The position numbers and the translations under genes were made by a program. A stretch of DNA of 64,000 bases from Yponomeuta sedellus (taxonomy: Eukaryota > Arthropoda > Insecta > Lepidoptera > Yponomeutidae), in NCBI GenBank assembly GCA_934045075.1, contig OW203725.1, forward strand, positions 1,330,775 to 1,394,774. Reading direction: 5' to 3'. Numbering within the stretch: the stretch's first letter is position 1; each line of letters opens with the position of its first letter. Shown piece by piece: positions 24,701 through 31,862 of this stretch. The notes under the pieces were generated by a model. The model saw only the letters and a program-made list of their open reading frames with translations. It ran no database searches and was not told the DNA's origin.

Positions 24701-27700
24701 GGCCAGGGTTCTAGAATATTTCCGTAACTACGTACCTACACTCGGTACACGCGGCAAGGTCGCTCGAACAGTTACTCATTTAAAGAGTTTTGCACCTTAC
24801 GCTAGTGGACATACGAGTCATTATTGCTTGCAGCGTTTATTGTTTACTAAAACGCAGCATGCGGCGACTATTCTAGATGGTTCGGGATAGGACCGCGACA
24901 ATATAATGGCAGTCGTTATGAGCAATGTCAAGCTTATGGGCGGCTTGACAACTTCTGACAGTAAGGCCCGCCACTGTCTTACAATCCTCCATTAACCCGG
25001 ACTTGGCCCCCGTGGTGGAGTATGGCCTAACCTTCCTGCGAAGCAGGAAGAGACCTGTGCCCCAGCAGAGGGGACATAAAAAACATACAAACCCTTCAAC
25101 TTTATAATATTAATAAGTACCTATAGATACTACTATGAAAATGAGGAGATTGGGACCTACTGCAAATATTGCAATGAAAGAAAGTTTTTTGTATATATTT
25201 TTATTCATATGTTCACACTAATCATCACTGTCACTGGCCAAAGAGGAGGATGAATTTGTGTCTCCGGAGACTTGAATTATAAATTCATCAATGACATTAT
25301 CCATTACACCATCAAATTCGGCGTTTACTTCTCTTCTTTAATTACGTGTTGAACACAACGTTGCCATGCTGCTGGAGTAATTTTACTTATTGCCTCATCT
25401 AACAGAACCTTTATTTAGTTCGGCCATTTAAAAAGTTTTATTTTTGTCAGCAGCAAACCTTTACTTGCCCCCATATGATTTCTATCGGATTTAATTCACA
25501 ATGATATGGGGGCAATATATATTGTTGTCTTGTGCCATTTTGTCACATATATATGCTATATACTTATGCCATATACACGTATTGACAAACGACTAAACTT
25601 CACTTGTTGACATAAACTAAATTTCCCAAAATGTTTGTCACACCTGAATTTCATCCATGTTTCTTTTTCTGTAGGGCTGTCGCGTAAAATTAATGTCGAT
25701 TTTTTTATAGTTTTTCAAAATAACAAGGTAATATGCATATTATTTGAGTGATTCTAGTTAAATATGCTGCAATAGGAATTGTTAATAAATAGTTAGCAAG
25801 TAAAAGGCTATAATCATGTAAACAATAGAAGATTTGTAAAACGTGAGTTGTGATAACCCTAAATTGGTTTGTTTACCTCTATTCTTTATCGAGTTTGGCT
25901 TAGGATAACATTTTCATGGAACGTGTTATTAGAGTGGAGCGATCAACAAATAATGAAATCATGATGAAACTAGCTGGTGCCCGCGACTTCGTCTACGCAG
26001 GATTAGTATTTCGAAGAGCATATAAGAGGATGGCGTAAAAAGAACTAACATTATGACATTAAAATTATGACATAAATATTTTTTTAAGTACTAGCTGACC
26101 CAGCGAACTTCGTACCGCCTAACAGTCGATTCTTCATTTTTTTTCTCTCCGTAAGAACCATCCTCGTACTTCAAGGAATATTCTAAAAAAGAATTAGCGA
26201 AATCGGTTCAGCTGCTCTCGAGATTTGCGCTTACTAACACATTCGGGGATTCATTTTTATATTATAGATAATAGCCTGACAATATTGACATGTTACAGTC
26301 GCACTAAAATAATTCTAGCGGTTTTGGCAGCGCACCCCAAAATAGCACGCAGATGGTGGATTTTTTCCCACTTACTTGACACTTATCGTGATATTTTGGA
26401 CAGTTCACTCAGTATCTTTATAAATTGTAGCGTATGTGTTCTTCTGATATGTAAGCTATATTATTGTAAAGTTTCATTAAAATCCATTCAGATTAGTTTA
26501 GTTTTTACTTAAAAATACTTGAAAACTTTCGTGTTTATAAAATTAGTAGAATAATAAACTTTTAAGTGCTTCACCAAACGAGACATTGTCTATATTGCCG
26601 ATTAATTCTCAGACATGTGGTTTGGACATGTGGAGAGGATGAAGGAAGAAAGATTGACGAAACAAATATATACATTACGAATGTGAGGGGAAGGGCTGGT
26701 AAGGGACGTCCCAGATGGACTTACATCGACCAAATAGGAGATGTATTAGCAAAGAGAAAGATAAAAAGTACCCGGAACCGGCGTGCGTGCATGCAACGAC
26801 TTATGAACGTTGATGTTGACGTCTGCCTACCCCTCTGGGATACAGGCGTGACGTTATGTATGTATGTACGTATGTATGTACGTAATTCTCAGAAATTGGC
26901 AGAGACGTTTACTATCGCTACGAAATTGAATTGAGTGGAATCCCCTTCTTTGAATGGACATGGTAATTTTGATGCACATCAAATTTCGTAACTGAAAGAC
27001 AAAACAAAATCTCATACAGTGAGACTACTTACTTCATACTGCCAATGCACTGGGAATTATACGTAATTGGGTCCGCCTGGGTTGCTGTGCGATTGAACCA
27101 ATTGAATTAGATACTCGTACGTCATAGTACCTACAGGAAACAGATCGCCACTCCACCAGTGATATTCAATAATAATGTCAATAAGGTCTGTTTTTTTCGC
27201 GTTAGTGTCTAATTACATTGATAAACTAGGTAAACTATTCGTGCTAATTAAAATGGGCATTTCCGAACAATAAACTATTTATATCTGTACAGCGACCAGC
27301 TGCTGCACAGTTACAGTTTCATTGGACATAATGGTTATACTATGTGTGCGTAGTTTTATATAACATAACATTTACATACTGGCACATACATTGCTTCTGC
27401 CTCCACACTAGGATACCCTGTGTCGTCTGAGCCAGAAACAACGACATCACAAACATGTAAACATCCAAGACCTGGTTTTTTTTGTCCCCAGCCGGGATTC
27501 GAACCCGGGACCTCTTGCATGGGAGGCAGACGCGCTACCGCTACGCCACAGAGGTATATACACGTAGTCTAGTCATTCATAAGTTTTGTCACATATTGAA
27601 AGTTAAATACTATTGAGTTTTACCTTTCTAACTATTATTGGGCCAGTTTCTGAATTGAGCGCTAAGTAAATAATTAACTGTAGTGGTGTCTGTTCGAATT

Positions 27701-30700
27701 TCTCAGAAAATAACGTGACATAACGTTACTAAAGTATTTACTTTCTGTATTCAAAAACAGGCCCACTGCTATCGAGCTCAATGAATTACCCACTACAATC
27801 ATTTGTATCAAATGTTAGGGTACATAAGGGTACGTCACAGGCTCGGCCTAGTGCGGCAGCCCGCGAGTCCATAGTAGCACTGTTTTTGTTACACCTATGA
27901 CTCGATACTCGATATTGTTTCGCACTGTAAACCGGTGCTAATTATGATTTTTCGTAACCTACTTGACTTCCACGACACTGGCTGTGCCTAGTGTGGGAGT
28001 TGCAATTGATCATCATTGTATACCTGGATTTTTAAATAAAGCATTTCTTATTATTTATGTATTATTTATAATACAAATTTAGACTACAGTATTTTTTTTA
28101 ACTAAAATACTCGTAAGTACTACCATTTAAATTCAATGGTACTACACATTATTGCCTAAGAAGCCTTATTAAAGCCTAGTAAGTTTATCCGGTTACAAAA
28201 CAATAACACATTAAAATGAATCGAAAAGTCGTTCTCTTGCTTTGATTTTTGCCTCCAATCTGCAAGGATAATTATTGATCCAAGCACGCACGACGTACAT
28301 GTCAATATCGGCAAACGCCTTGATCAGGTGTGCTCTAAGTGACTTGCGATGGGGTTTAGCACAGACCTCGTCTAAGTCCGGCAAGTTATATTTTGTAATC
28401 CAAGGGATTTACCGACCACGGGTCTTGACTCAAGACTGATATTTTTTGCTCTATGAGCTGGCTCAGAATCCTGCTGATTCCAGGTGATGGGTTTGCACCC
28501 AGTACCTGTTTTAGAACATTGTTTATGAGAGGTTTCACAATGTCTTTTAGGACTGTGTTTCGATTTAAGAGGGCTCTGGTTTCCACTCCTTTTTCAGAGA
28601 AACCCACCTACGTTGGAGGCTTTCTATTTGACACCCATGACAGCCAAACCATGAATGCCGAATGGTGACGACCACGCTGGACATGTGTCACACGTTTGAT
28701 CGCTTCTTCACTAGATTGTGTATATCCTCTTTTTGTCCGAAAAAAGGTTTCGTTTCACTTATTTTTTGAAATATATTCAAATTTAGAATGCCCATAATAT
28801 CTCTTCATTCAAATTTCAAAATTTTCCCTATTTGGCAGAACTTATGGCTACTAATGAAGTTATGGAATTCGAAGTGTAGTTTTTGCTGCTGTTAACCCAT
28901 ATACAATGTGTTCCAGAACTAACGCAAAACCAGAAAACCGTTTTATCATCATAACTTTGTAAACCACTTCCAATAACACAATGCGTATGTTTTACAATTT
29001 CTACACTTACTTTACACTTTACAAAAGACCTCATTAAGTTTCGTTTCCGGAGCTCGACATATCACCTATATAATCGAGCCCCGCCCCACGGTCGGCTTAG
29101 TGTGGGGAACTCAGAATGTCAGAGGACACAAAATGTTCTGAAATGAAAAAGTTTTGCAAAAACCGGTGCGAATGGAACTCGCGCACGACTGTTCCGTACA
29201 AATTTGTAGGGAATCCAGTCTCGCAGTTTTTTCAGACGTTCAAAGACATATTTAGCTAAATAATTTTCAGATCTTTTCCTACATTTGTAGCGCCAGTGTA
29301 TATTACTGGGCAAATTTCACAGTTCAAGGTAAACGGGAAGTATGAATTTTGATTCCCTCGAGTGTCAAAATTTACCTTTATTTTCACTATGGAACACTAA
29401 AAATTGGGCCCAAAGAGTTTATTGAAGTCTGTATTGCTTTGCCAATGCCACACTAAACTGGTTAAGCCTTAGATATCTTCCCTTAGTTTCATAGACAGTT
29501 GGCCCATTGTACGAAGCAAGATAGCCTCACTGCCAATAAGCACTTAAAACAGCACTTTACTTGCCGCTGGAGAACAACTCCATTTGTACAAATGGTCTTA
29601 ATTAATCAATCAGCCTATATTTCTCCACCGCTACACATAGACCTTGATCAAGGCCAGCCCCTTATTTCTGTCCACAGCCATCCTCATCCATTTTACCAGG
29701 ATTAACAAGCCAGTCTCGATTCATTTCCATATTTGTGATGTCATTACATGGTTGCCATAGCGCTGGGTATCCTAATTTGGGATTAGATAAGATTTAGCAA
29801 GGGATTATGTTGTGCGGTAATTATTCTTATCTATAGAAATATGCTCACGGATTCCCTTTCCTGCATCTCAATGGGTATGGTGCAGTAACCCTGGAAACTG
29901 CGCAGAGGCCTGGACATCATGGTCTCACGGTAGATCTCCAGACCGCAGAGCAACCCAGCGCTAGCCACTAGTAGCGCAATGATGCCCATGCACATCACAG
30001 CTGATGCGGACCGCTTCAGGGACGGATCTGAGTCCAGGTATAGCACTTCTTCTTCATGCTGCAAGGGAAATGACAAAAGGCATTGTTACCATGTAGAGTA
30101 TTATCTAAGACTCAAATAGCCAAATATCAATGACCTCCATAGGGCATATCTAGTAGTAGGGAATTGCCTATTGCAATAAAATGTTGAAATAGTGGCTTGC
30201 AAATAATCAAAATTATAATAGTTTGTCTCATCAAGAATTTTATTAGTTCTTGGGTGTAGGTAGTCTGGTGGTATGTGAATAAAGAGTTAGGATCAGCTAA
30301 ACTTACACCCAGAGAGGTGAAGTAGAGGTTCACCTGTTAAATCTAATTCTAAACAGTTAATGCTTGTTTTCAAGAATAGATGTACTATTATCAAGGGAAT
30401 ATGTACAAGAGGTATGTATCACACAAAGAATACACAAAGATATTTGCTAGTCTGTTCTAAGTATGTCAACTCCAGAGATCTAGACATGATCAAAACATGT
30501 TTCAGAGATAGTTTTGTTTTTGTAAAACCAAAAGTACGAGGTAGGTTCGTACGCAGCAGGTTTAAAATCGTATTAGAAAAATGGATGCAAACTAAGCACA
30601 ATCGCAATGTAAGGTAGTGCTACAAAAATGTTTTTTCATAACTTTCGTTGAGTGCTGAACCAGTGAACAGTTTGATTGATTGAATACCAAAATACGCACC

Positions 30701-30798
30701 TCGTCTTTCAGACCGCTCTCGATGACCACCGGCGATTGAGAGAGCATACGAGCCGCATCTTTCTTCGACATCAAACTCGGCTTAGTTAGAACCGTCAT
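12625..30798 (-). CDS. ITM2: ITM2/BRI-family BRICHOS type II membrane protein, whole gene (5 exons)
   Basis: Coding exons are 30700-30798, 29849-30058, 17472-17694, 13884-14117 and 12625-12749, sum 891 bases, giving 296 aa plus stop. Every junction has GT/AG and the phases agree (0, 0, 1, 1). The N-terminus MTVLTKPSL is followed by a cytosolic stretch and a single hydrophobic segment (about residues 50-75, AVMCMGIIALLVASAGLLCG), so a type II membrane protein is expected. The BRICHOS region follows, with the family signatures IHDF, RCF, VVLPP and a second cysteine in ERCADRLTYKL. After it comes a basic RKR site like the furin site of vertebrate BRI2, and a tail whose HFAHFAGKHVQEI resembles the HFENKF region of ITM2 proteins. 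Family members are usually about 265-330 aa. Intron 2 (12.2 kb) hosts a gypsy element. The family assignment comes from motifs remembered from vertebrate ITM2; no search was run. Confidence 0.9.
12798..13022 (+). mobile_element. tRNA-like SINE, family B, in ITM2 intron 4
   Basis: Full unit from AACTGCAAAGTAGGTAGTCG to CTCTAAATAGGTTTTTAAA. It starts about 50 bp upstream (in ITM2 sense) of the exon 5 acceptor. Confidence 0.85.
13140..13290 (-). mobile_element. LINE 3'-end fragment in ITM2 intron 4
   Basis: Plus strand reads CAGCCTATTGCAGTCCACTG, CCCAGGGTGCGCCACAAGAC and CGGAGGGCGTCCTAG. Also found at 46545-46700. Confidence 0.72.
13415..13847 (-). repeat. Tandem partial copies of ITM2 exon 4 end plus donor
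   Basis: At least two long copies (about 13738-13847 and 13550-13660) and two fragments (about 13669-13710 and 13415-13480) repeat the last ~115 bases of exon 4 with the adjoining intron. The copies keep the exon reading frame (for example SFVRTSRPIAECFADKLTYK), including the second BRICHOS cysteine. One copy keeps a GTAAGT donor; another has GTAATT. I see no 3' acceptor in front of any copy, so they are probably not exons. Confidence 0.85.
13884..14117 (-). CDS. ITM2: ITM2 exon 4 (BRICHOS core with both cysteines)
   Basis: The acceptor CCGCAG is followed by GIIDNDRCFLMDMDREVVLP and later SRPVAERCADRLTYKLEK. It carries the two cysteines expected to form the BRICHOS disulfide and the VLPP motif. 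The donor is GTAAGT, phase 1. The distal half of this exon plus its donor is repeated in tandem downstream (13415-13847). A palindromic repeat lies directly upstream of the acceptor. Confidence 0.92.
14140..14475. repeat. Inverted family A dimer (near-palindrome)
   Basis: The left half runs forward from GGGGCACGGGTCTCTTC, the right half backward to AGAGACCCGTGCC. Between them GTAAGACAGCGGCGGGCCTT and its complement alternate, giving nested inverted repeats. It lies about 25 bp upstream of the ITM2 exon 4 acceptor. Confidence 0.85.
14503..14640. mobile_element. MITE with TTTCTGAATTGAG ends
   Basis: AATTTCTGAATTGAGAATTT at the left and TTTTCAATTCAGAAATCT at the right are inverted. Similar to 27644-27767. 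Confidence 0.65.
14816..15445. mobile_element. Element with ~150-bp terminal inverted repeats
   Basis: TTTCGAATATGAGGAAAATA at 14816 and its complement near 15415-15435 begin inverted arms of about 150 bp around a ~330-bp centre. CATCACAGATACATATAAAA also pairs with TATATGTATCTGTGACGGAG. Fold-back or MITE type, in ITM2 intron 3. Confidence 0.75.
16047..16135 (-). repeat. Repeat family A fragment
   Basis: Reverse copy from GGACTTGGCCCCCGTGGTGG to CATACAAGGGTTGACATA. Confidence 0.8.
16694..16873 (-). mobile_element. Non-autonomous Helitron-like element (reverse)
   Basis: Same family as 5800-5979, in reverse, inside ITM2 intron 3. Confidence 0.75.
17472..17694 (-). CDS. ITM2: ITM2 exon 3 (linker and start of BRICHOS)
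   Basis: A TTCCAG acceptor leads into DDEAALFEPHYRVP; the exon ends STSFIHDFTANVSG with a GTGAGT donor, leaving phase 1. IHDF is the conserved start of the BRICHOS region in ITM2 proteins. The first base of exon 4 completes the Gly codon. A 106-bp tandem duplication lies about 95 bp upstream of the acceptor. Confidence 0.9.
17789..18004. repeat. Two-copy 106-bp tandem duplication
   Basis: ATTCCAGTAATTCCC at 17789 recurs as ATTCCACTAATTCCC at 17895. The following CCCCATTGATGG(A/G)GATTTGT and the CGTAAAGAATTTACA end are shared. It lies in ITM2 intron 2 close to the exon 3 acceptor and has no coding content. Confidence 0.75.
18006..18252 (+). mobile_element. LINE 3'-end fragment (copy 1)
   Basis: This sequence, from GTGTGGTGTCGGCC to GCCTGACGACGACGAC, recurs almost unchanged at 61273-61530. 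It includes the motif GGGGAGGGCTATGTCCAGCA, which I recognise as a common 3' end of lepidopteran RTE-type LINEs. No open frame. Confidence 0.7.
18625..18782 (-). repeat. Repeat family A, one half, split by the gypsy insertion
   Basis: This flank joins with 24901-25085 to make one family A copy. Family A (my name) runs from a TATCAACCCTTGTATGTCCC start through CACTGCTGGGGCACGGGTC to a hairpin of CCAAGTGATTG and CAATCACTTGG. Removing the element and one ATAT restores the same junction as seen uninterrupted near 4620. Confidence 0.88.
18783..19243 (-). repeat. 3' LTR of the gypsy element
   Basis: 461 bp, starting 11 bp after the pol stop. A minus-strand AATAAA (18840-18845) could serve as the element's polyadenylation signal. 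It faces the same way as ITM2 and could therefore end ITM2 transcripts prematurely (inference). Confidence 0.96.
19244..19257 (-). other. Polypurine tract of the gypsy element
   Basis: The minus strand reads TAAGAGGGGAGCAG directly before the 3' LTR. It overlaps the pol stop codon, leaving no room for an extra gene. Confidence 0.75.
19255..22851 (-). pseudogene. pol: Pol polyprotein of the gypsy element, interrupted by two in-frame stops
   Basis: One continuous frame. Protease around 22700 (CKITLDTGASRTIV, active-site DTGA). Reverse transcriptase 21118-22260 with VDYRRLND, LDLKSGYWQV and the catalytic YLDD. RNase H from about 21040 (VDTDASNTAIGG, later RTDHAALKWLL). Integrase follows, with a zinc-binding H-H-C-C region near 20250, then the D, D, E triad in VDVAGPF, HSDQGRNF and GMVERFNQT. 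A GPY/F-type region (WEGPYKVV) lies near the C-terminus. Stops in frame are TAA at 22291-22293 between protease and RT, and TGA at 21115-21117 between RT and RNase H. All other parts look intact, so this copy could move only with proteins from elsewhere. Confidence 0.93.
22810..22851 (-). promoter_or_regulatory. Programmed -1 frameshift signal, gag to pol
   Basis: The minus strand has GGGAAAC (22845-22851) placed in the gag frame as G GGA AAC, the X XXY YYZ pattern. The gag stop follows within 6 nt. After a 7-nt spacer comes a 6-bp stem, AGCCAG (22832-22837) pairing with CTGGCT (22810-22815). Pol lies exactly in the -1 frame, and the two frames overlap by about 36 nt. Function is inferred from pattern. 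Confidence 0.8.
22839..24413 (-). CDS. gag: Gag-like protein of the gypsy element
   Basis: 524 aa from the ATG at 24413. The first ~130 residues are a Pro/Thr/His-rich low-complexity region built from repeats such as HQATPT. Residues ~140-210 are a heptad-like glutamine/glutamate-rich segment made of repeated LREEQ and KQMQCLQE blocks, with coiled-coil character continuing into ELEDDLKNVKTGLTGLEQEV. Next is a capsid-like retrotransposon Gag domain (about 285-430, PPYDGTTSWVAYRQQF). A single CCHC knuckle, CYKCGERGHLQFTC, lies near residue 475 for nucleic-acid binding. The frame is intact and ends in TAA at 22839-22841, just after a slippery heptamer that leads into pol. Confidence 0.92.
   Translation of the reverse strand: MPLTPREDTSGVKTRSRGAAEATPTAPQATPTGHRDTPTGPAHQATPTDQATLPGPAHQATRVVETQHTCPAAPPTGHAHQATPTAPVHQAPPTSLDHQVLPTDQQAPPRSHAQLATPTEDIKPQSRTMEVLDMSCLMAMLKGMREEQSKQMQCLQEEQRGLREEQSKQMQCLQEQQSKQMQCLQEEQRGLREEQRGLREEQKADQQVILSAVTKFSDTVAKLHEDVEVVNERVSELEDDLKNVKTGLTGLEQEVRRIKAAGVISSGVVSINHGPKVKVPPYDGTTSWVAYRQQFQTVAASNGWTDEQSLTAFTVALRGSASSVLEALPTSGSEFKDLLEALEARYGERHLEHAFRAQLRDRTQRLGEGLQQWALEIEKLVRKAYPSADSKMVDTNILQAFVDGIKDLEIRAAVKLRHHFSLKEALAHALEVEAVRQDIRQGYKLREVTEEVKEIKTPPKKNSGPMCYKCGERGHLQFTCPKKERQATKTDDRLDARLNNMEQRFEEFVKKHDAAPFTVNQGNE
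24420..24437 (-). other. Primer-binding site, probably tRNA-Leu
   Basis: Two bases inside the 5' LTR, the minus strand reads TGGTGTCAGAAGTGGGAT. This is complementary to a tRNA 3' end, ATCCCACTTCTGACACCA, which matches my memory of insect tRNA-Leu. The gag ATG follows within 7 bases, so the internal leader is very short. Confidence 0.7.
24440..24900 (-). repeat. 5' LTR of the gypsy element
   Basis: 461 bp, upstream LTR in the element's orientation. It contains a minus-strand TATA box and an initiator (see 24661-24694). It differs from the other LTR at three positions seen by eye. Confidence 0.96.
24661..24694 (-). promoter_or_regulatory. LTR core promoter (TATA box plus initiator)
   Basis: On the minus strand, TATAAATAG (about 24686-24694) is followed about 25-30 bp later by TCAGTT (24661-24666), an insect-type initiator. 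The same pair exists in the 3' LTR. The arrangement fits RNA polymerase II initiation in the LTR. Confidence 0.65.
24901..25085 (-). repeat. Repeat family A, other half of the split copy
   Basis: It contains the reverse complement of CACTGCTGGGGCACGGG near its right end and TAAGGCCCGCCACTGTCTTA in the middle. It is contiguous with 18625-18782 before insertion. Confidence 0.88.
25205..25745 (-). pseudogene. Decayed DDE transposase fragment
   Basis: The minus-strand translation is full of stops but retains pieces such as MAQDNNIYCPHI, KTFKMAEL-like and DGVMDNVIDEFIIQVSGD, then a Ser/Asp-rich end. The order resembles the C-terminal part of transposases with a PIELIW-like motif. The family call comes from memory of insect genomes and is tentative. 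Confidence 0.5.
26091..26268 (-). mobile_element. Non-autonomous Helitron-like element (reverse)
   Basis: Same family. CTAGCTGACCCAGCGAACTT opens the plus-strand left end. A related CTAGCTGGTGCCCGCGACTT fragment lies at 25968. Confidence 0.75.
26600..26885 (+). pseudogene. LINE C-terminal fragment in ITM2 intron 2
   Basis: [20 protein letters not shown], then [15 protein letters not shown], frameshifted near the start. It runs into a (GTAT)n tail at 26850-26882. Confidence 0.82.
27365..27556 (-). mobile_element. tRNA-like SINE, family C
   Basis: Reverse strand: CCTCTGTGGCGTAGCGGTAG, GGGTTCGAATCCCGGCTGGG, then a body with ACACAGGGTATCCTAGTGTG. It matches 54095-54299. Confidence 0.78.
27644..27767. 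mobile_element. MITE with TTTCTGAATTGAG ends, copy 2
   Basis: GGGCCAGTTTCTGAATTGAG to CAAAAACAGGCCC, 124 bp. Confidence 0.6.
28205..28740 (-). pseudogene. Decayed mariner-type transposase, C-terminal half
   Basis: Minus-strand pieces in order: FMVWLSWVSNRK (the MVWGGVS region), VKPLINNVLKQ, SVNPLDYKI (the DLNPLDY region carrying a catalytic Asp), DEVCAKPHRKSLRAHLIKA, then NNYPCRLEAKIKARE. An in-frame stop near 28605 and indels break it. Mariner family by motif order. It lies in ITM2 intron 2. Confidence 0.75.
29849..30058 (-). CDS. ITM2: ITM2 exon 2 (transmembrane segment)
   Basis: A CTTGCAG acceptor precedes HEEEVLYLDSDPSLKRSASA, then the hydrophobic membrane span, then ETMMSRPLRSFQGYCTIPIE. 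The exon ends at a GTGAGC donor after 70 codons in phase 0. A positively charged residue precedes the span, consistent with type II topology. Confidence 0.9.
30700..30798 (-). CDS. ITM2: ITM2 exon 1 (N-terminal cytosolic tail, 33 aa)
   Basis: The ATG at 30798 opens MTVLTKPSLMSKKDAARM, and the exon ends KDE just before a GTGCGT donor, in phase 0. It encodes the polar cytosolic start of the protein. The start is 1,001 bp from the divergent importin alpha start codon. Confidence 0.88.
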
Positions 30799-31799
30799 TT
30801 TTACAAAATTAAAGAGTGGTTTTCAGCAAATTATTTATTTATTGGGTTTCACTGCACTGCGAAAGCAAAAGATTCCTGCAACTGCGGGGGGTGAAGTGGG
30901 GTGAGAGGGGATATTGGGCGGGCTTTTGTTACAAGGAGGGGGAAATGCGTTCCGTAATCTCTGAATTATATCGATCGACCATTTTCTCTTAGAAATTAAA
31001 TTAGTTAATACAAATTAAGGCGTACTTATAGTTTAATAAATTGTTATTAGGGCGCATTTATGTGCTATAAGTAATTAAATTATATTGAAATAAAGTAATA
31101 ATAAATATAACCACAGAAGGTAGTCAAGGTAGTTTTTGTTCTGATAAGGTAGGTCACACCGTGATGATGACAGATTCTCTATGATTCATTATAGTGATGA
31201 CCTATATACAATTTTGAGCATCGGTAAAATTCAATTTTAATGTACTTTTACAAAATCCCGCTTTTTCAGGTACGTTTAAAATCATTTAGATTATTTGTAG
31301 TACGTAATAAGACCATAAAATCGTAATTTTATCAACCGCTCAACCATGAAATATCGATAATTATTGGCACAGGTCCTCAATACACATATAAGCTGGACTG
31401 AATTATTTATCTTTGACTCCCGTCTTAGTTTGAAAATAAGTAAAATCTACAATTATACCAAAAATCTATGTAAATTTTCTATTTGTTACCACTATAAAAG
31501 TGATCAATATAACCGGTTATTGTCAGTTTTGAAAGAAAAACAGTTTTTTATCGGTTTTCGTATACTAGTTCGCCACTAACTCACTCAGACATTTAAAAAA
31601 ATTGAGAAGGAAACGGACGATATTTCCATTACGTGTGGCGAAAAATCTGTGCTTTTCTAAGGTTGCATGCGTTATTCACGTATAAAGTGCTTCTATACGA
31701 TGTTTGAATAGTTACTCGACATTGTCGTTTTAAGTTTATTGTTTATTTCATTGTGTATCGTTCAAGTTTTGCGCCCTCGACTACGGGCAACCAGATAAA
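30799..31799. promoter_or_regulatory. Shared divergent promoter interval, ITM2 / importin alpha
   Basis: 1,001 bp separate the two start codons. A G-rich stretch (about 30886-30950, GGGGGGTGAAGTGGGGTGAG) is the only GC-rich part; the rest is AT-rich. No repeat family is seen here, in contrast with its surroundings. The promoter role is inferred from the head-to-head layout. Confidence 0.55.
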
Positions 31800-31862
31800 A
31801 TGGCGACGGATCCAACGAAAAACCGCATGCAAGTTTTCAAGAACACGGGCAAAGATGTCGAT
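31800..31862 (+). CDS. Kap-alpha3: Importin alpha exon 1
   Basis: Encodes [20 protein letters not shown] plus Asp, then a GTAAGT donor. The ATG has a favourable AAAATGG context. It holds the start of the importin-beta-binding domain. Confidence 0.93.

Larger units (their letters stand above)
18783..24900 (-). mobile_element. Ty3/gypsy LTR retrotransposon, full length, in ITM2 intron 2
   Basis: Two 461-bp LTRs (18783-19243 and 24440-24900) flank gag and pol on the minus strand. The element ends are TG and CA, and the flanking 4-bp target duplication is ATAT. It has a primer-binding site, polypurine tract, CCHC gag, protease, reverse transcriptase with YLDD, RNase H and DDE integrase. Protease-RT-RH-integrase order makes it Ty3/gypsy class. 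I found three mismatches between the LTRs, so insertion was recent, but pol carries two premature stops. It lies in the same transcriptional orientation as ITM2. No env-like ORF is present between pol and the 3' LTR. Confidence 0.97.

Noticed and set aside
27490..27556. A minus-strand tRNA-Gly-like gene
   Set aside because: The D- and T-arms are good but the anticodon stem does not pair, and the same sequence with the same long tail recurs at 54216-54299.
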